Source: Alteromonadaceae bacterium (lineage in GTDB: Bacteria > Pseudomonadota > Gammaproteobacteria > Enterobacterales > Alteromonadaceae). From it: a stretch of 64,000 nucleotides of DNA. A program made the translations under genes and the position numbers. Location of the stretch: positions 32,438 through 96,437 of the forward strand of contig JAESPQ010000024.1 in assembly GCA_016765535.1 (NCBI GenBank). Direction: 5' to 3'. The notes under the pieces are model-generated. The model was not told the origin of the DNA, searched no databases, and was given only the letters and a program-made list of their open reading frames with translations. Positions 56,006 to 64,000 of this stretch are shown here, piece after piece (within the stretch, counting starts at the first letter, position 1; every line of letters starts with the position of its first letter).

Positions 56006-57256
56006 TTATTTTTTCGCTGATTTTTTAACTTTTTTATTTTTAGCTTTTTTAGCTTTCGCTTTTTTCTCTGCTGTTGATCTTTTTACTTTGATTTTTTTTA
56101 GCGGCACTCTCGACTCTTTATTTTTAGGACGTAATCCTTGAATAATTCTACGAGGTATTTTTTCATCCATGTAGCGTTCAATTTTGCCAATAACGAGCAT
56201 GTCGTGTGCTTCAACTAACGATATAGCCGTACCTTTATTGCCTGCACGGCCTGTACGGCCAATACGATGTAGGTAAATATCAGCTTTATAAGGCATGTCA
56301 AAATTAATAACATGGGTAATGTCGTCAATGTCTAAACCTCGCGCAGCAACATCGGTAGCCACTAAAACATTAACACGTTCTTGGCGTAAACGGGCAACTG
56401 CACTATTACGTTTGTCTTGTGGCATTTCGCCTTCTAGCCATGCACAAGGTACTTCATCGGCTAATAATTTACCTGAAAGGGTTTGTACTGTTTCGCGTTT
56501 GTTCGCAAAAATTACGGCACGTTTAACTTCGTCTTGCTTTAAAATATTGAGTAGTAATTGATATTTATGCTCTTTATTATCGGCTAAGTTGATCCACTGA
56601 TGAATTTTCGCTTTTTCTTTGCGAGAGGGTTTTGCTTCTACCGATATAGGATCATTTAATACTTCGTTAGCGAAGCGAATAACACCTGCGCCTTCTAAAG
56701 TTGCCGAAAATAGCATAGTTTGTTTACGCCATTGCGCTTCGCTGATAATACGATTAATAGTATCGGCAAAACCCATGTCGAGCATACGATCCGCTTCATC
56801 AAGGATTAATATTTCTATTTCGCGTGAGTCAAATTGTTCCGTTTCAATATAGTCGAGTAAGCGTCCTGGGGTGGCCACCAAAATATCGGTAGTGCTGGTT
56901 AATATTTCACTATGGCTGCCATAGTTAACACCGCCAGTGATCACGCCCGATTTTATTTTGGTATGCGATGTCAGCATTTTTACGTGTTCGCCCGTTTGTA
57001 AGGCTAATTCACGTGTTGGTGATAGTATTAAAACCCGAGGGAATCCTGGCTTGGTGCGCGGGTAGTCTAATAAATGCTGCGCTGCAGGTAATACAAATGC
57101 GGCAGTTTTACCTGTACCAGTAGGTGCGGAGGCCAGAATATCTTTACCATTCATCGCTGGTGGTAATACTAACTCTTGAATTGAGGTTGGTTTTTTATAA
57201 CCGGCTTTTTGTATGCCGCCAATGAGTTCTTGGCTTAAATCGAATTTCTCAAACAT
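56006..57256 (-). CDS. srmB: DEAD-box RNA helicase, SrmB type
   Basis: 416 residues. Q motif, APTGTGKTAAF (motif I), PTRELA, LDEADRMLDMGF (II), FSATLEG (III) and RIGRTGRAG (VI) are all present; ITGGVNYGSHSE and KIHQWINLADNKEHK point to SrmB, which helps assemble the 50S subunit. The basic Lys/Ala-rich C-terminal tail is an RNA-binding extension. Confidence 0.93.
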   Translation of the reverse strand: MFEKFDLSQELIGGIQKAGYKKPTSIQELVLPPAMNGKDILASAPTGTGKTAAFVLPAAQHLLDYPRTKPGFPRVLILSPTRELALQTGEHVKMLTSHTKIKSGVITGGVNYGSHSEILTSTTDILVATPGRLLDYIETEQFDSREIEILILDEADRMLDMGFADTINRIISEAQWRKQTMLFSATLEGAGVIRFANEVLNDPISVEAKPSRKEKAKIHQWINLADNKEHKYQLLLNILKQDEVKRAVIFANKRETVQTLSGKLLADEVPCAWLEGEMPQDKRNSAVARLRQERVNVLVATDVAARGLDIDDITHVINFDMPYKADIYLHRIGRTGRAGNKGTAISLVEAHDMLVIGKIERYMDEKIPRRIIQGLRPKNKESRVPLKKIKVKRSTAEKKAKAKKAKNKKVKKSAKK

Positions 57257-57371
57257 TTAAAACTTTCTAACTAATAAATAAAATTGGCTAGATTATAACG
57301 TAATTTAACTAAATAAGCGGCGATATTTTTGTATTTAATAGTGCATGTTAACTTTTTTTTGCTTTCTCCTG

Positions 57372-57911
57372 TTATTCGTTAAGTAATGCCAAGGTTTCAT
57401 TAAAAATTTGTTCGCACCACTGGGTTATTCTTTTATCTGAGTCGTTGTATTGATTGTCTTCATCAAGGGCTAACCCGACAAAATAGTGATTATCTGCTGT
57501 CAATGCCTTTGATGCGTTAAATTCATAACCTTCGTTTGGCCAAAAACCAATGATTTGCGCACCTAAAGGTATTACTTGTTGAAATAATAACCCGAGCGCA
57601 TCCTGAAACCAATCCGTGTAGCCAATTTGATCACCCATACCATATAAAGCGATAATTTTTCCACTTAAATCTAGCTGATTTATATCATCCCAAGTTGATT
57701 CCCAGTCTTCTTGCAGCTCACCATAATCCCATGTAGATATGCCAAAAATAATAATGTCGTACTCTAAACAATTATTTAATGGCTCATTTTTGATATTGTG
57801 CAATTGCACTATAAGTTGCTGTTGTTCATTCTCGCCGATAGCCGCTTGAATTTTTTCTGCTGCCATTTCGGTATAACAAGTCGTTGAACCGTAAAAAAGA
57901 CCAATTTTCAT
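57372..57911 (-). CDS. fldB: Flavodoxin FldB
   Basis: 179 residues, FMN electron carrier. GLFYGSTTCYTEMAAEKI (phosphate loop), GISTWDYGELQEDWES, ALYGMGDQIGYTDWF and FVGLALDEDNQYNDSD closely follow E. coli FldB. ATG 57911 gives the expected N-terminus; a second ATG at 57938 lacks an SD. In E. coli fldB is divergent from xerD-dsbC-recJ-prfB-lysS; here xerD is missing between fldB and dsbC. Confidence 0.93.
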   Translation of the reverse strand: MKIGLFYGSTTCYTEMAAEKIQAAIGENEQQQLIVQLHNIKNEPLNNCLEYDIIIFGISTWDYGELQEDWESTWDDINQLDLSGKIIALYGMGDQIGYTDWFQDALGLLFQQVIPLGAQIIGFWPNEGYEFNASKALTADNHYFVGLALDEDNQYNDSDKRITQWCEQIFNETLALLNE

Positions 57912-58185
57912 CGTGTGATTATCCAAATAAGATAGCATTGTTTATTTTTATATTGACTCTCTAAAGAGGCAGTATGGTTGATTTTATCAAAGTTATTGCC
58001 TTGATAGCCAGCTTTGTTACGTGTTTCGCGCATTCTTCGTTACGAACTGTTACTTATTAGCGTTGCAATTGGTACAAGTTACCTGTAATTTTAGCGCATT
58101 GTGCTAGGTCTTTATTATTGTTCTGAAAATGAATTTTATTATTGGTCAATAAATGTAAATAAAAATGAATGGTAGCGAGATATTT

Positions 58186-58932
58186 ATGTATAAAAAATTT
58201 ATAGTCAGTCTGTTAACTTTAATTGTTTTATTTAGTGTTAACACTCTGGCTGAGCCTGCGGCAATTGATAGTAATAGCCTATTAAAATCGAAATTTAGCG
58301 CTATGTTAGGGCTAAATATTAGTGCGATCAAAAAATCGCCGATAAAAGGGCTTGTTGAAGTATTTACCGATCAAGGTTTATTTTATGCTAGTGAAGATGG
58401 TAATTATTTATTACATGGCAAACTTTTTGCTATAACGGATAAAATTGTTGATTTAACTGAAGATAGTTTAACTAAACTTAGAATTGATGGTATGCAAAAG
58501 TTTGATAATGACATGATTGTTTTTCCTGCAAAAAATGAAAAACATGTGATCACGGTTTTTACTGACATTACCTGTGGTTATTGTCGAAAATTACATAATC
58601 AAATGGATGAGTATAATGATAAAGGCATTACGGTGCGTTATTTAGCTTATCCACGTCAGGGCTTAAAAAATGCGTTGGGTGAACCAACCACCACCTTTAA
58701 AAATATGCGTTCTGTTTGGTGTAGTGATGATCCGAAAAAAGCGCTTGATAGCGCCTTTTCAGGTAATACAGTTGCCTATCGTATTTGCGATCAAAAAGTT
58801 GCGGAAGAATTTAATTTTGGCCGTCAATCAGGCGTTAATGGCACGCCTGCTATTATGCTTGAAAATGGTATGATGATCCCTGGTTATCGTGGTCCAGCTG
58901 ACATGTTGAAACTGTTAGAAAGTATTAATTAA
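58186..58932 (+). CDS. dsbC: Thiol:disulfide interchange protein DsbC
   Basis: 248 residues with signal peptide (MYKKFIVSLLTLIVLFSVNT). The N-terminal dimerisation domain (to about 80) is followed by a thioredoxin fold with active-site CGYC (C130, C133) in FTDITCGYCRKLHNQM and the cis-Pro near GVNGTPAIML. It corrects wrong disulfides in the periplasm. GAGA is eight bases before the ATG; an ATG at 58165 is unlikely. Confidence 0.95.
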   Translation: MYKKFIVSLLTLIVLFSVNTLAEPAAIDSNSLLKSKFSAMLGLNISAIKKSPIKGLVEVFTDQGLFYASEDGNYLLHGKLFAITDKIVDLTEDSLTKLRIDGMQKFDNDMIVFPAKNEKHVITVFTDITCGYCRKLHNQMDEYNDKGITVRYLAYPRQGLKNALGEPTTTFKNMRSVWCSDDPKKALDSAFSGNTVAYRICDQKVAEEFNFGRQSGVNGTPAIMLENGMMIPGYRGPADMLKLLESIN

Positions 58933-58984
58933 GCGCTTTTTACTTATTTTATTACATGCCTATGCAGATGATTCAGGATTAATA

Positions 58985-59061
58985 TGTAGGTCGATGCTTG
59001 CCTCGACAAAGGTATTTAAAAGGCTAAAAGTCGAGCCTCGCTGCGCTCGTGTCGACCTACA
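58985..59061. repeat. TGTAGGTCGA inverted-repeat element
   Basis: Perfect 10-bp ends TGTAGGTCGA / TCGACCTACA with inner CTCGAC / GTCGAG. The right half matches, in reverse, the element before trmB; the ends match the middle of the 167-bp repeat. Non-coding. Confidence 0.8.
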
Positions 59062-59192
59062 AAGTGATAAATTTCTTAATATTACGGTTTTTCTAAGTAA
59101 AGTGCATAGGCACTTTTTATTATGTGAATTTTTGTATGTATTAGTTCGCTTTTTTTTATCAATTTTCTCTATGCCACTGGTTATCACCCAAA

Positions 59193-60938
59193 ATGATTAA
59201 ACAAATTATTCGTCGCTCATCTGTTAATGACCAACATTTACCTGATGAGCTTCATCCGCTTATAAAACAAATTTATGCTCGCCGTGGTGTTGCTTCAAGC
59301 AATGAACTTTTGCTCAATGTACAGCAATTAATTAGTGTTAAACACTTATTAGGGGTTGAGCAAGCGTGTGCGATATTACAGCAAGCGTTTCTTGACAAAA
59401 GTAATATTATTATTGTCGGTGATTTTGATGCTGATGGTGCTACGAGTACCGCGTTAATGATGGAGGCGTTATCGTTATTAGGTTTTACTAAACATAATTT
59501 TATTGTTCCAAACCGCTTTGAATATGGTTATGGTTTAACACCTGAAATTGTTGAACTTGCTGCAGAGCAACAGGCAGATTTAATTATTACTGTTGATAAT
59601 GGTATTAGCTGTTTAGCTGGGGTTGCCCGTGCCAAAAAACTCGGTATGAAAGTGATTGTTACTGATCATCATTTACCGGGTAAACAATTACCTAATGCTG
59701 ATGCTATCGTGAATCCTAATCAACCCAACTGTACTTTTGCGAGTAAATCAATTGCTGGCGTTGGTGTTGCCTTTTATTTAATGTTGGGTTTGCGTAAATA
59801 TTTTCGTGAACATAATGTTTTTGTTGATCATAATATTAGCGAACCTAATTTGGCTCAGTTGCTTGATTTAGTGGCTTTAGGCACGGTGGCCGATGTGGTG
59901 TCGCTTGACGCGAATAATCGTATTTTAGTGGCACAAGGTTTAAAGCGTATTCGCGCGGGTAAAACACGTTTTGGCATTCAAGCCTTAATTGAAATAGCAG
60001 GGCGCTCACAGCAGCATCTTGTCGCCAGCGATTTTGGTTTTGCATTAGGGCCGCGAATTAATGCCGCAGGGCGTTTAGATGATATGAGTTACGGTATTAA
60101 CTGTTTATTAGCGCAAGATTTAATGACCGCACGAGCCATGGCACAAGAGTTAGACGCACTAAACAAAGCGCGTCGAGAAATAGAGCAAGGTATGCAACTT
60201 GAAGCTGAAAATATTTTTAATCAGTTAAAGCTTTCTCAAACTCAAATGCCCAGCGCTATAGCGTTATATCAAGCAGATTGGCATCAAGGGGTTATCGGTA
60301 TTGTTGCCGGTCGCTTAAAAGAAAAATATCATCGCCCTAGCATTGTTTTTGCACTAGCCAAAGACGATAGTTCATTAGATGATGATATCGAAATAAAAGG
60401 CTCAGCACGTTCAATTCCTTGTTTGCATATCCGTGATTTATTAGAGCATATTAGCAGCCAAAACCCAGACTTGATCCTTAAGTTTGGTGGTCATGCTATG
60501 GCAGCGGGTTTGTCGATAAAACTTAAAGATTTTGCCCAATTTCAACACTGTTTTATTGAAACGGCTAGTGAGTGGTTAAGTAGTGAAGATTTACACTGTA
60601 CGCTGCTTAGTGATGGCGAAATTCCTGCAACTGAAATGAACCTAAATTTTGCGGAAGAATTACGTTTAGCAGGACCTTGGGGACAAAACTTTTTAGAGCC
60701 ACTGTTTGACGATGAATTTGAGTTAATTCAACAACGTATTGTTGGTGAAAAACATTTGAAATTGGTTGTACAAAAAAATCAGCAGTTATTTGATGCGATT
60801 GCCTTTAATGTTGATATTAAAGCTTGGCCTAATAGTAATGCGAAAAAAGTTCACTTAGCTTATCGTTTAGACGTTAATGAGTTTCGTGGCAAACGTAACT
60901 TACAATTGATGGTTGAACATCTAGCTGCTTGCGAATAA
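59193..60938 (+). CDS. recJ: Single-stranded-DNA-specific 5'-3' exonuclease RecJ
   Basis: 581 residues. DHH phosphoesterase motifs GDFDADGATSTALM, VDNGISC, VTDHHLPG, DLVALGTVADVV and the DHHA1 motif GGHAMAAGLS coordinate Mn. Acts in recombination and mismatch repair. Start ATG 59193. Same strand as dsbC and prfB. Confidence 0.96.
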   Translation: MIKQIIRRSSVNDQHLPDELHPLIKQIYARRGVASSNELLLNVQQLISVKHLLGVEQACAILQQAFLDKSNIIIVGDFDADGATSTALMMEALSLLGFTKHNFIVPNRFEYGYGLTPEIVELAAEQQADLIITVDNGISCLAGVARAKKLGMKVIVTDHHLPGKQLPNADAIVNPNQPNCTFASKSIAGVGVAFYLMLGLRKYFREHNVFVDHNISEPNLAQLLDLVALGTVADVVSLDANNRILVAQGLKRIRAGKTRFGIQALIEIAGRSQQHLVASDFGFALGPRINAAGRLDDMSYGINCLLAQDLMTARAMAQELDALNKARREIEQGMQLEAENIFNQLKLSQTQMPSAIALYQADWHQGVIGIVAGRLKEKYHRPSIVFALAKDDSSLDDDIEIKGSARSIPCLHIRDLLEHISSQNPDLILKFGGHAMAAGLSIKLKDFAQFQHCFIETASEWLSSEDLHCTLLSDGEIPATEMNLNFAEELRLAGPWGQNFLEPLFDDEFELIQQRIVGEKHLKLVVQKNQQLFDAIAFNVDIKAWPNSNAKKVHLAYRLDVNEFRGKRNLQLMVEHLAACE

Positions 60939-61053
60939 TTGTTTTAAATATCATATCTGAAACAATTATTTATTCATTTATTTAAGCAGCTATTTACGCT
61001 ATAATCCGCGCAATTTTTCCCGCTTTATTTCCATATAAGTACCCTAAATTAAA

Positions 61054-62152
61054 ATGTTTGAAGTTAACCCAGTCTTTAATAAATTAAAAGAAATACGCGA
61101 ACGTGCCGACTTATTACGGGGGTATCTTTGACTACGATGTGAAAGCAGAGCGTTTAGTTGAAGTTTCACGTGAATTAGAATCGTCAGAAGTTTGGAATGA
61201 ACCTGAACGCGCACAACAATTAGGGCAAGAAAGAGCTGAGCTTGAATTGGTGGTTAACACCATTAATACCCTTGATATTGGCTGTGAAGATATTGAAGGT
61301 TTAGTTGAATTAGCCGTTGAAGAGCAAGACTTAGATACTTTTAATGAAGCGACAGCAGAATTAAAATACCTCGATGAAAAACTCGCAGAGCTTGAATTTC
61401 GTCGCATGTTTTCAGGCAAGCAAGATAAAAACAATGCTTATTTAGATATTCAATCTGGCTCTGGTGGCACAGAGGCACAAGATTGGGCCGAAATGTTAAT
61501 GCGTATGTATTTACGCTGGGGTGATGCGCATGGTTTCAAGCCGCAAGCAATTGAGGTAACTGATGGCGATGTGGCGGGTATTAAAGGTTGTACCCTCAAA
61601 TTTACGGGCGACTATGCTTATGGCTGGTTACGTACAGAAACGGGTGTGCATCGCTTAGTGCGAAAATCTCCATTTGACTCTTCTGGTCGTCGTCATACCT
61701 CGTTTGCTTCGGCCTTTATTTATCCAGAAATCGACGATAATATTGAAATTGACATTAATCCAGCCGATTTACGTATCGATACTTATAGGGCATCTGGTGC
61801 GGGTGGACAGCATGTAAATAAAACGGATTCGGCTATTCGTATCACGCATTTACCCACGAATACTGTGGTACAGTGTCAAAGTGATCGCTCGCAACATAAA
61901 AATCGAGCCAGTGCGATGAAAATGTTAAAAGCTAAGCTGTATGAATTAGAAATTCAAAAACAAAATGCCGACAAACAAACATTAGAAGACGGTAAATCTG
62001 ATATAGGTTGGGGCAGTCAAATACGCTCTTATGTGCTTGATGATAGCCGTATTAAAGATTTAAGAACTGGCGTTGAAAACCGTAATACGCAAGCAGTACT
62101 TGACGGCGATTTAGATAAATTTATTGAAGCCAGTTTAAAATCGGGTTTATAA
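61054..62152 (+). CDS. prfB: Peptide chain release factor 2 (programmed +1 frameshift)
   Basis: 365 residues made from two frames: 61054-61128 (25 codons, [16 protein letters not shown]...RGYL) then +1 to 61130-62152 ([12 protein letters not shown]...). The site is CTT TGA C at 61126-61132. Recognises [16 protein letters not shown] (anticodon-like SPF) and [13 protein letters not shown] (catalytic GGQ). RASGAGGQ shows Ala before Ser-Gly, as in most RF2 and unlike E. coli K-12 Thr. An uninterrupted frame starting at 61103 is only the downstream part. Confidence 0.97.
61117..61132 (+). promoter_or_regulatory. RF2 autoregulatory frameshift site
   Basis: CGGGGG (61117-61122), a Shine-Dalgarno-like stimulator, is followed by TAT CTT TGA C. 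Low RF2 lets the ribosome pause on UGA and slip +1; high RF2 ends translation after 25 codons. It matches the E. coli site with the same spacing. Confidence 0.96.
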
Positions 62153-62238
62153 AAAAATTGTAGAAAGTAAATATGTAGGTTAGTAGTAGCTCTAGCTAAT
62201 GCTGACAAATAGCAAACACTTTAAATTGAGAACGTAGC

Positions 62239-63801
62239 ATGACAGATCAAAGTAAACCAGCACAAGATGAAAACAAACTTATTGCCGAGCGTCGTAGTAA
62301 GCTTGCTAATATTCGCAAAAATTGTCCAGCCAATGGCCACCCTAATCAGTTTGATCGTAAAAATTATGCTGCTGATATTCAAGCCGCTCATGGTAAAAAA
62401 GATAAAGAAACGCTTGCTGCTGAAACCGCACTATATAGCATTGCAGGTCGTATTATGGCCAAGCGAGGGCCTTTTTTAGTACTACAAGATATGACAGGTC
62501 GCATTCAAACGTATGCGAACAAAGACGTACAAAAAGACATTAAAGCACGTTGGGGGGTATTAGATGTAGGTGATATTATTGGTGTTACGGGGACTTTGCA
62601 CAAATCAGGTAAAGGTGATTTATACGTTGATATGGGTGAATATCAATTATTGACTAAATCATTACGTCCCTTACCTGAAAAATTTCATGGTTTGTCAGAT
62701 CAAGAAACTAAATATCGTCAACGTTATGTCGATTTAATCATAAATGAAGAGACTCGTAATACCTTTAAAATTCGCTCAAAGGTAGTGGAAGGCATTCGTA
62801 ACTTTCTCGTGAAACGTGATTTTATGGAAGTTGAAACCCCCATGTTACAAATAATACCTGGTGGTGCTACAGCAAAACCTTTTGTGACTTATCATAACTC
62901 ACTTGATATTGACATGTACTTGCGCATCGCACCTGAACTTTACCTAAAACGCCTAGTGGTTGGCGGTTTTGAACGGGTTTTTGAAATCAATCGTAATTTC
63001 CGTAATGAAGGTTTGTCAACGCGCCATAATCCAGAATTTACTATGATAGAATTTTATCAAGCTTATGCTGATTATAAAGACTTGATGAACTTAACTGAAG
63101 AAATGTTACGTACTGTTGCCGAAGACGTTTTAGGATCTAGCTTAGTGCGTAATACCGTTAAAAATGATGATGGCGAAGTCATTGAAGAAAAATTCTATGA
63201 CTTTGGTAAGCCTTTTGTACGTTTATCTATGGTTGACGCTATTCTTAAATACGGTAACGAGCAGCATGCAGAACATTTAAATGAAACCGTATTACGTGAT
63301 CCTGAAAATAACTTTGATGCGATTAAAACAATGGCAAAAGCTGTGGGGGTTAAAGAAGGTGATGCGGCTAAAGTTTGGGGTCCGGGTAAATATATTTGTG
63401 AAATATTTGAAGAGGTTGCCGAGCATTTACTCGATCAACCAACCTTTATTACTGAATACCCATGGGAAGTTTCACCTTTAGCACGCCGTAATGATGACAA
63501 TTCATTTATTACTGACCGTTTTGAGTTTTTCGTTGGCGGTCGAGAATTAGCGAATGGTTTCTCAGAGCTTAACGATGCTGAAGATCAAAAAGCGCGTTTC
63601 TTAAAACAAGTAGAAGAAAAAGATGCCGGTGATGATGAAGCGATGCACTTTGATGCTGATTACATCCGTGCGTTAGAATATGGTTTACCACCAACAGCAG
63701 GTGAAGGCATTGGTATTGATCGTTTAGTGATGCTATTTACTGACTCACCAACGATTAAAGATGTAATTTTGTTCCCTCATATGCGCCCACAAGCGGATTG
63801 A
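62239..63801 (+). CDS. lysS: Lysyl-tRNA synthetase (class II)
   Basis: 520 residues: an N-terminal OB anticodon domain ([20 protein letters not shown]) and the class II core with motif 2 [20 protein letters not shown] and motif 3 [14 protein letters not shown]. Follows prfB with 86 bp between, the usual order. Confidence 0.97.
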   Translation: MTDQSKPAQDENKLIAERRSKLANIRKNCPANGHPNQFDRKNYAADIQAAHGKKDKETLAAETALYSIAGRIMAKRGPFLVLQDMTGRIQTYANKDVQKDIKARWGVLDVGDIIGVTGTLHKSGKGDLYVDMGEYQLLTKSLRPLPEKFHGLSDQETKYRQRYVDLIINEETRNTFKIRSKVVEGIRNFLVKRDFMEVETPMLQIIPGGATAKPFVTYHNSLDIDMYLRIAPELYLKRLVVGGFERVFEINRNFRNEGLSTRHNPEFTMIEFYQAYADYKDLMNLTEEMLRTVAEDVLGSSLVRNTVKNDDGEVIEEKFYDFGKPFVRLSMVDAILKYGNEQHAEHLNETVLRDPENNFDAIKTMAKAVGVKEGDAAKVWGPGKYICEIFEEVAEHLLDQPTFITEYPWEVSPLARRNDDNSFITDRFEFFVGGRELANGFSELNDAEDQKARFLKQVEEKDAGDDEAMHFDADYIRALEYGLPPTAGEGIGIDRLVMLFTDSPTIKDVILFPHMRPQAD

Positions 63802-63830
63802 TTTTTTTGGTTTATTTTTTAACCTTTAAA

Positions 63831-63873
63831 AATGCACTACTTGATTTTTTCAAGTAGTGCATTGATGTTTTTA
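63831..63873 (+). terminator. Terminator after lysS
   Basis: AATGCACTACTTGA / TCAAGTAGTGCATT, 14-bp perfect stem, T5 loop, then GATGTTTTTA. It may serve both lysS and the convergent gene beyond. Confidence 0.8.
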
Positions 63874-63910
63874 CCGCTTAAAAACTAAAATCATTAAACA
63901 GGAATAATAA

Positions 63911-64000
63911 TTAATTTTCGATTGGAGTATTGAAATTTTCCGATAATTTAAAATCACCATTAGCTGAAATAATTTTATCGTCTTTAAATTTAATAGTGAA
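63911..64000 (-). CDS. C-terminal end of a minus-strand gene (partial)
   Basis: 29 codons to a TAA are visible: TIKFKDDKIISANGDFKLSE and NFNTPIEN. The frame is open to the window edge. The pattern (F-x-K-D-x-x-I near the end, short polar tail) is seen in small outer-membrane-associated proteins such as BamE-like lipoproteins, but that is weak. Confidence 0.55.
   Translation of the reverse strand, partial: FTIKFKDDKIISANGDFKLSENFNTPIEN

Overview
The window reads as chromosome from an AT-rich marine gammaproteobacterium of the Alteromonadales, most likely Colwelliaceae (Colwellia, Thalassotalea or a relative). This is inferred from the Na+-NQR locus with apbE and nqrM, the fldB/dsbC-recJ-prfB-lysS order, the yggX-mutY-yggL-trmB neighbourhood, and intergenic spaces packed with hairpin repeats. 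No rRNA is present to confirm it.

Layout. 1-3.6 kb: end of the Na+-NQR operon (nqrE partial, nqrF), then apbE (flavin insertion) and nqrM (maturation). 3.6-9.4 kb: minus-strand operon of TetR regulator, adaptor, RND pump and a periplasmic cytochrome c'-like protein, with a 34-bp palindromic candidate operator in front. 9.4-16.9 kb: dinB under a LexA box, a large solitary flagellin, and housekeeping genes (DUF1456, ybiT-type ABC-F, DUF2956, peptide deformylase, DUF2750). 16.9-23.6 kb: a decayed accessory stretch holding a frameshifted gene, an unknown gene overlapping a Fic fragment, an XRE fragment, a polysaccharide-lyase-like lipoprotein, parD with a frameshifted parE, a zeta-like kinase with its ParD-like antitoxin, and an intact AbiEi-like antitoxin beside a wrecked AbiEii. 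It ends at tRNA-Thr and tRNA-Phe, transcribed together on the minus strand.

24-31.4 kb: yggX, mutY, yggL, trmB, ilvE, a small membrane protein, and an alkylation-repair pair (Ada-AlkA fusion plus Ogt). 31.6-38 kb: membrane-bound AraC regulator, then a three-gene cluster of diheme cytochrome c, MauG/CCP-type diheme peroxidase and a beta-helix protein ending in a cytochrome c domain, then an orphan sensor kinase. The cytochrome cluster is the best candidate in the window for an uncharacterised system. 38-44.1 kb: a complete trans-4-hydroxy-L-proline catabolic set (oxidase, deaminase, epimerase, semialdehyde dehydrogenase) with a GntR/FCD regulator and a perfect 16-bp palindrome between the divergent genes. 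44.3-51.2 kb: SulP transporter, DUF1289 protein, DAACS symporter, solute-binding protein, aminotransferase and RpiR regulator. 51.3-55.9 kb: FecI-FecR-TonB receptor transduction operon, in which the receptor carries an STN domain followed by a second embedded signal peptide with its own ribosome-binding site. 56-64 kb: srmB, fldB, dsbC, recJ, prfB (with the programmed frameshift), lysS and the tail of one minus-strand gene.

Intergenic DNA is the other striking feature. At least three repeat families recur: hairpin elements with diverged arms around a constant core, a ~167-bp element in two copies with shorter relatives, and short ATCCTGA...TCAGGAT palindromes, one of which has grown into a 21-bp tandem array. 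No CRISPR array, insertion sequence, integrase or rRNA was seen.
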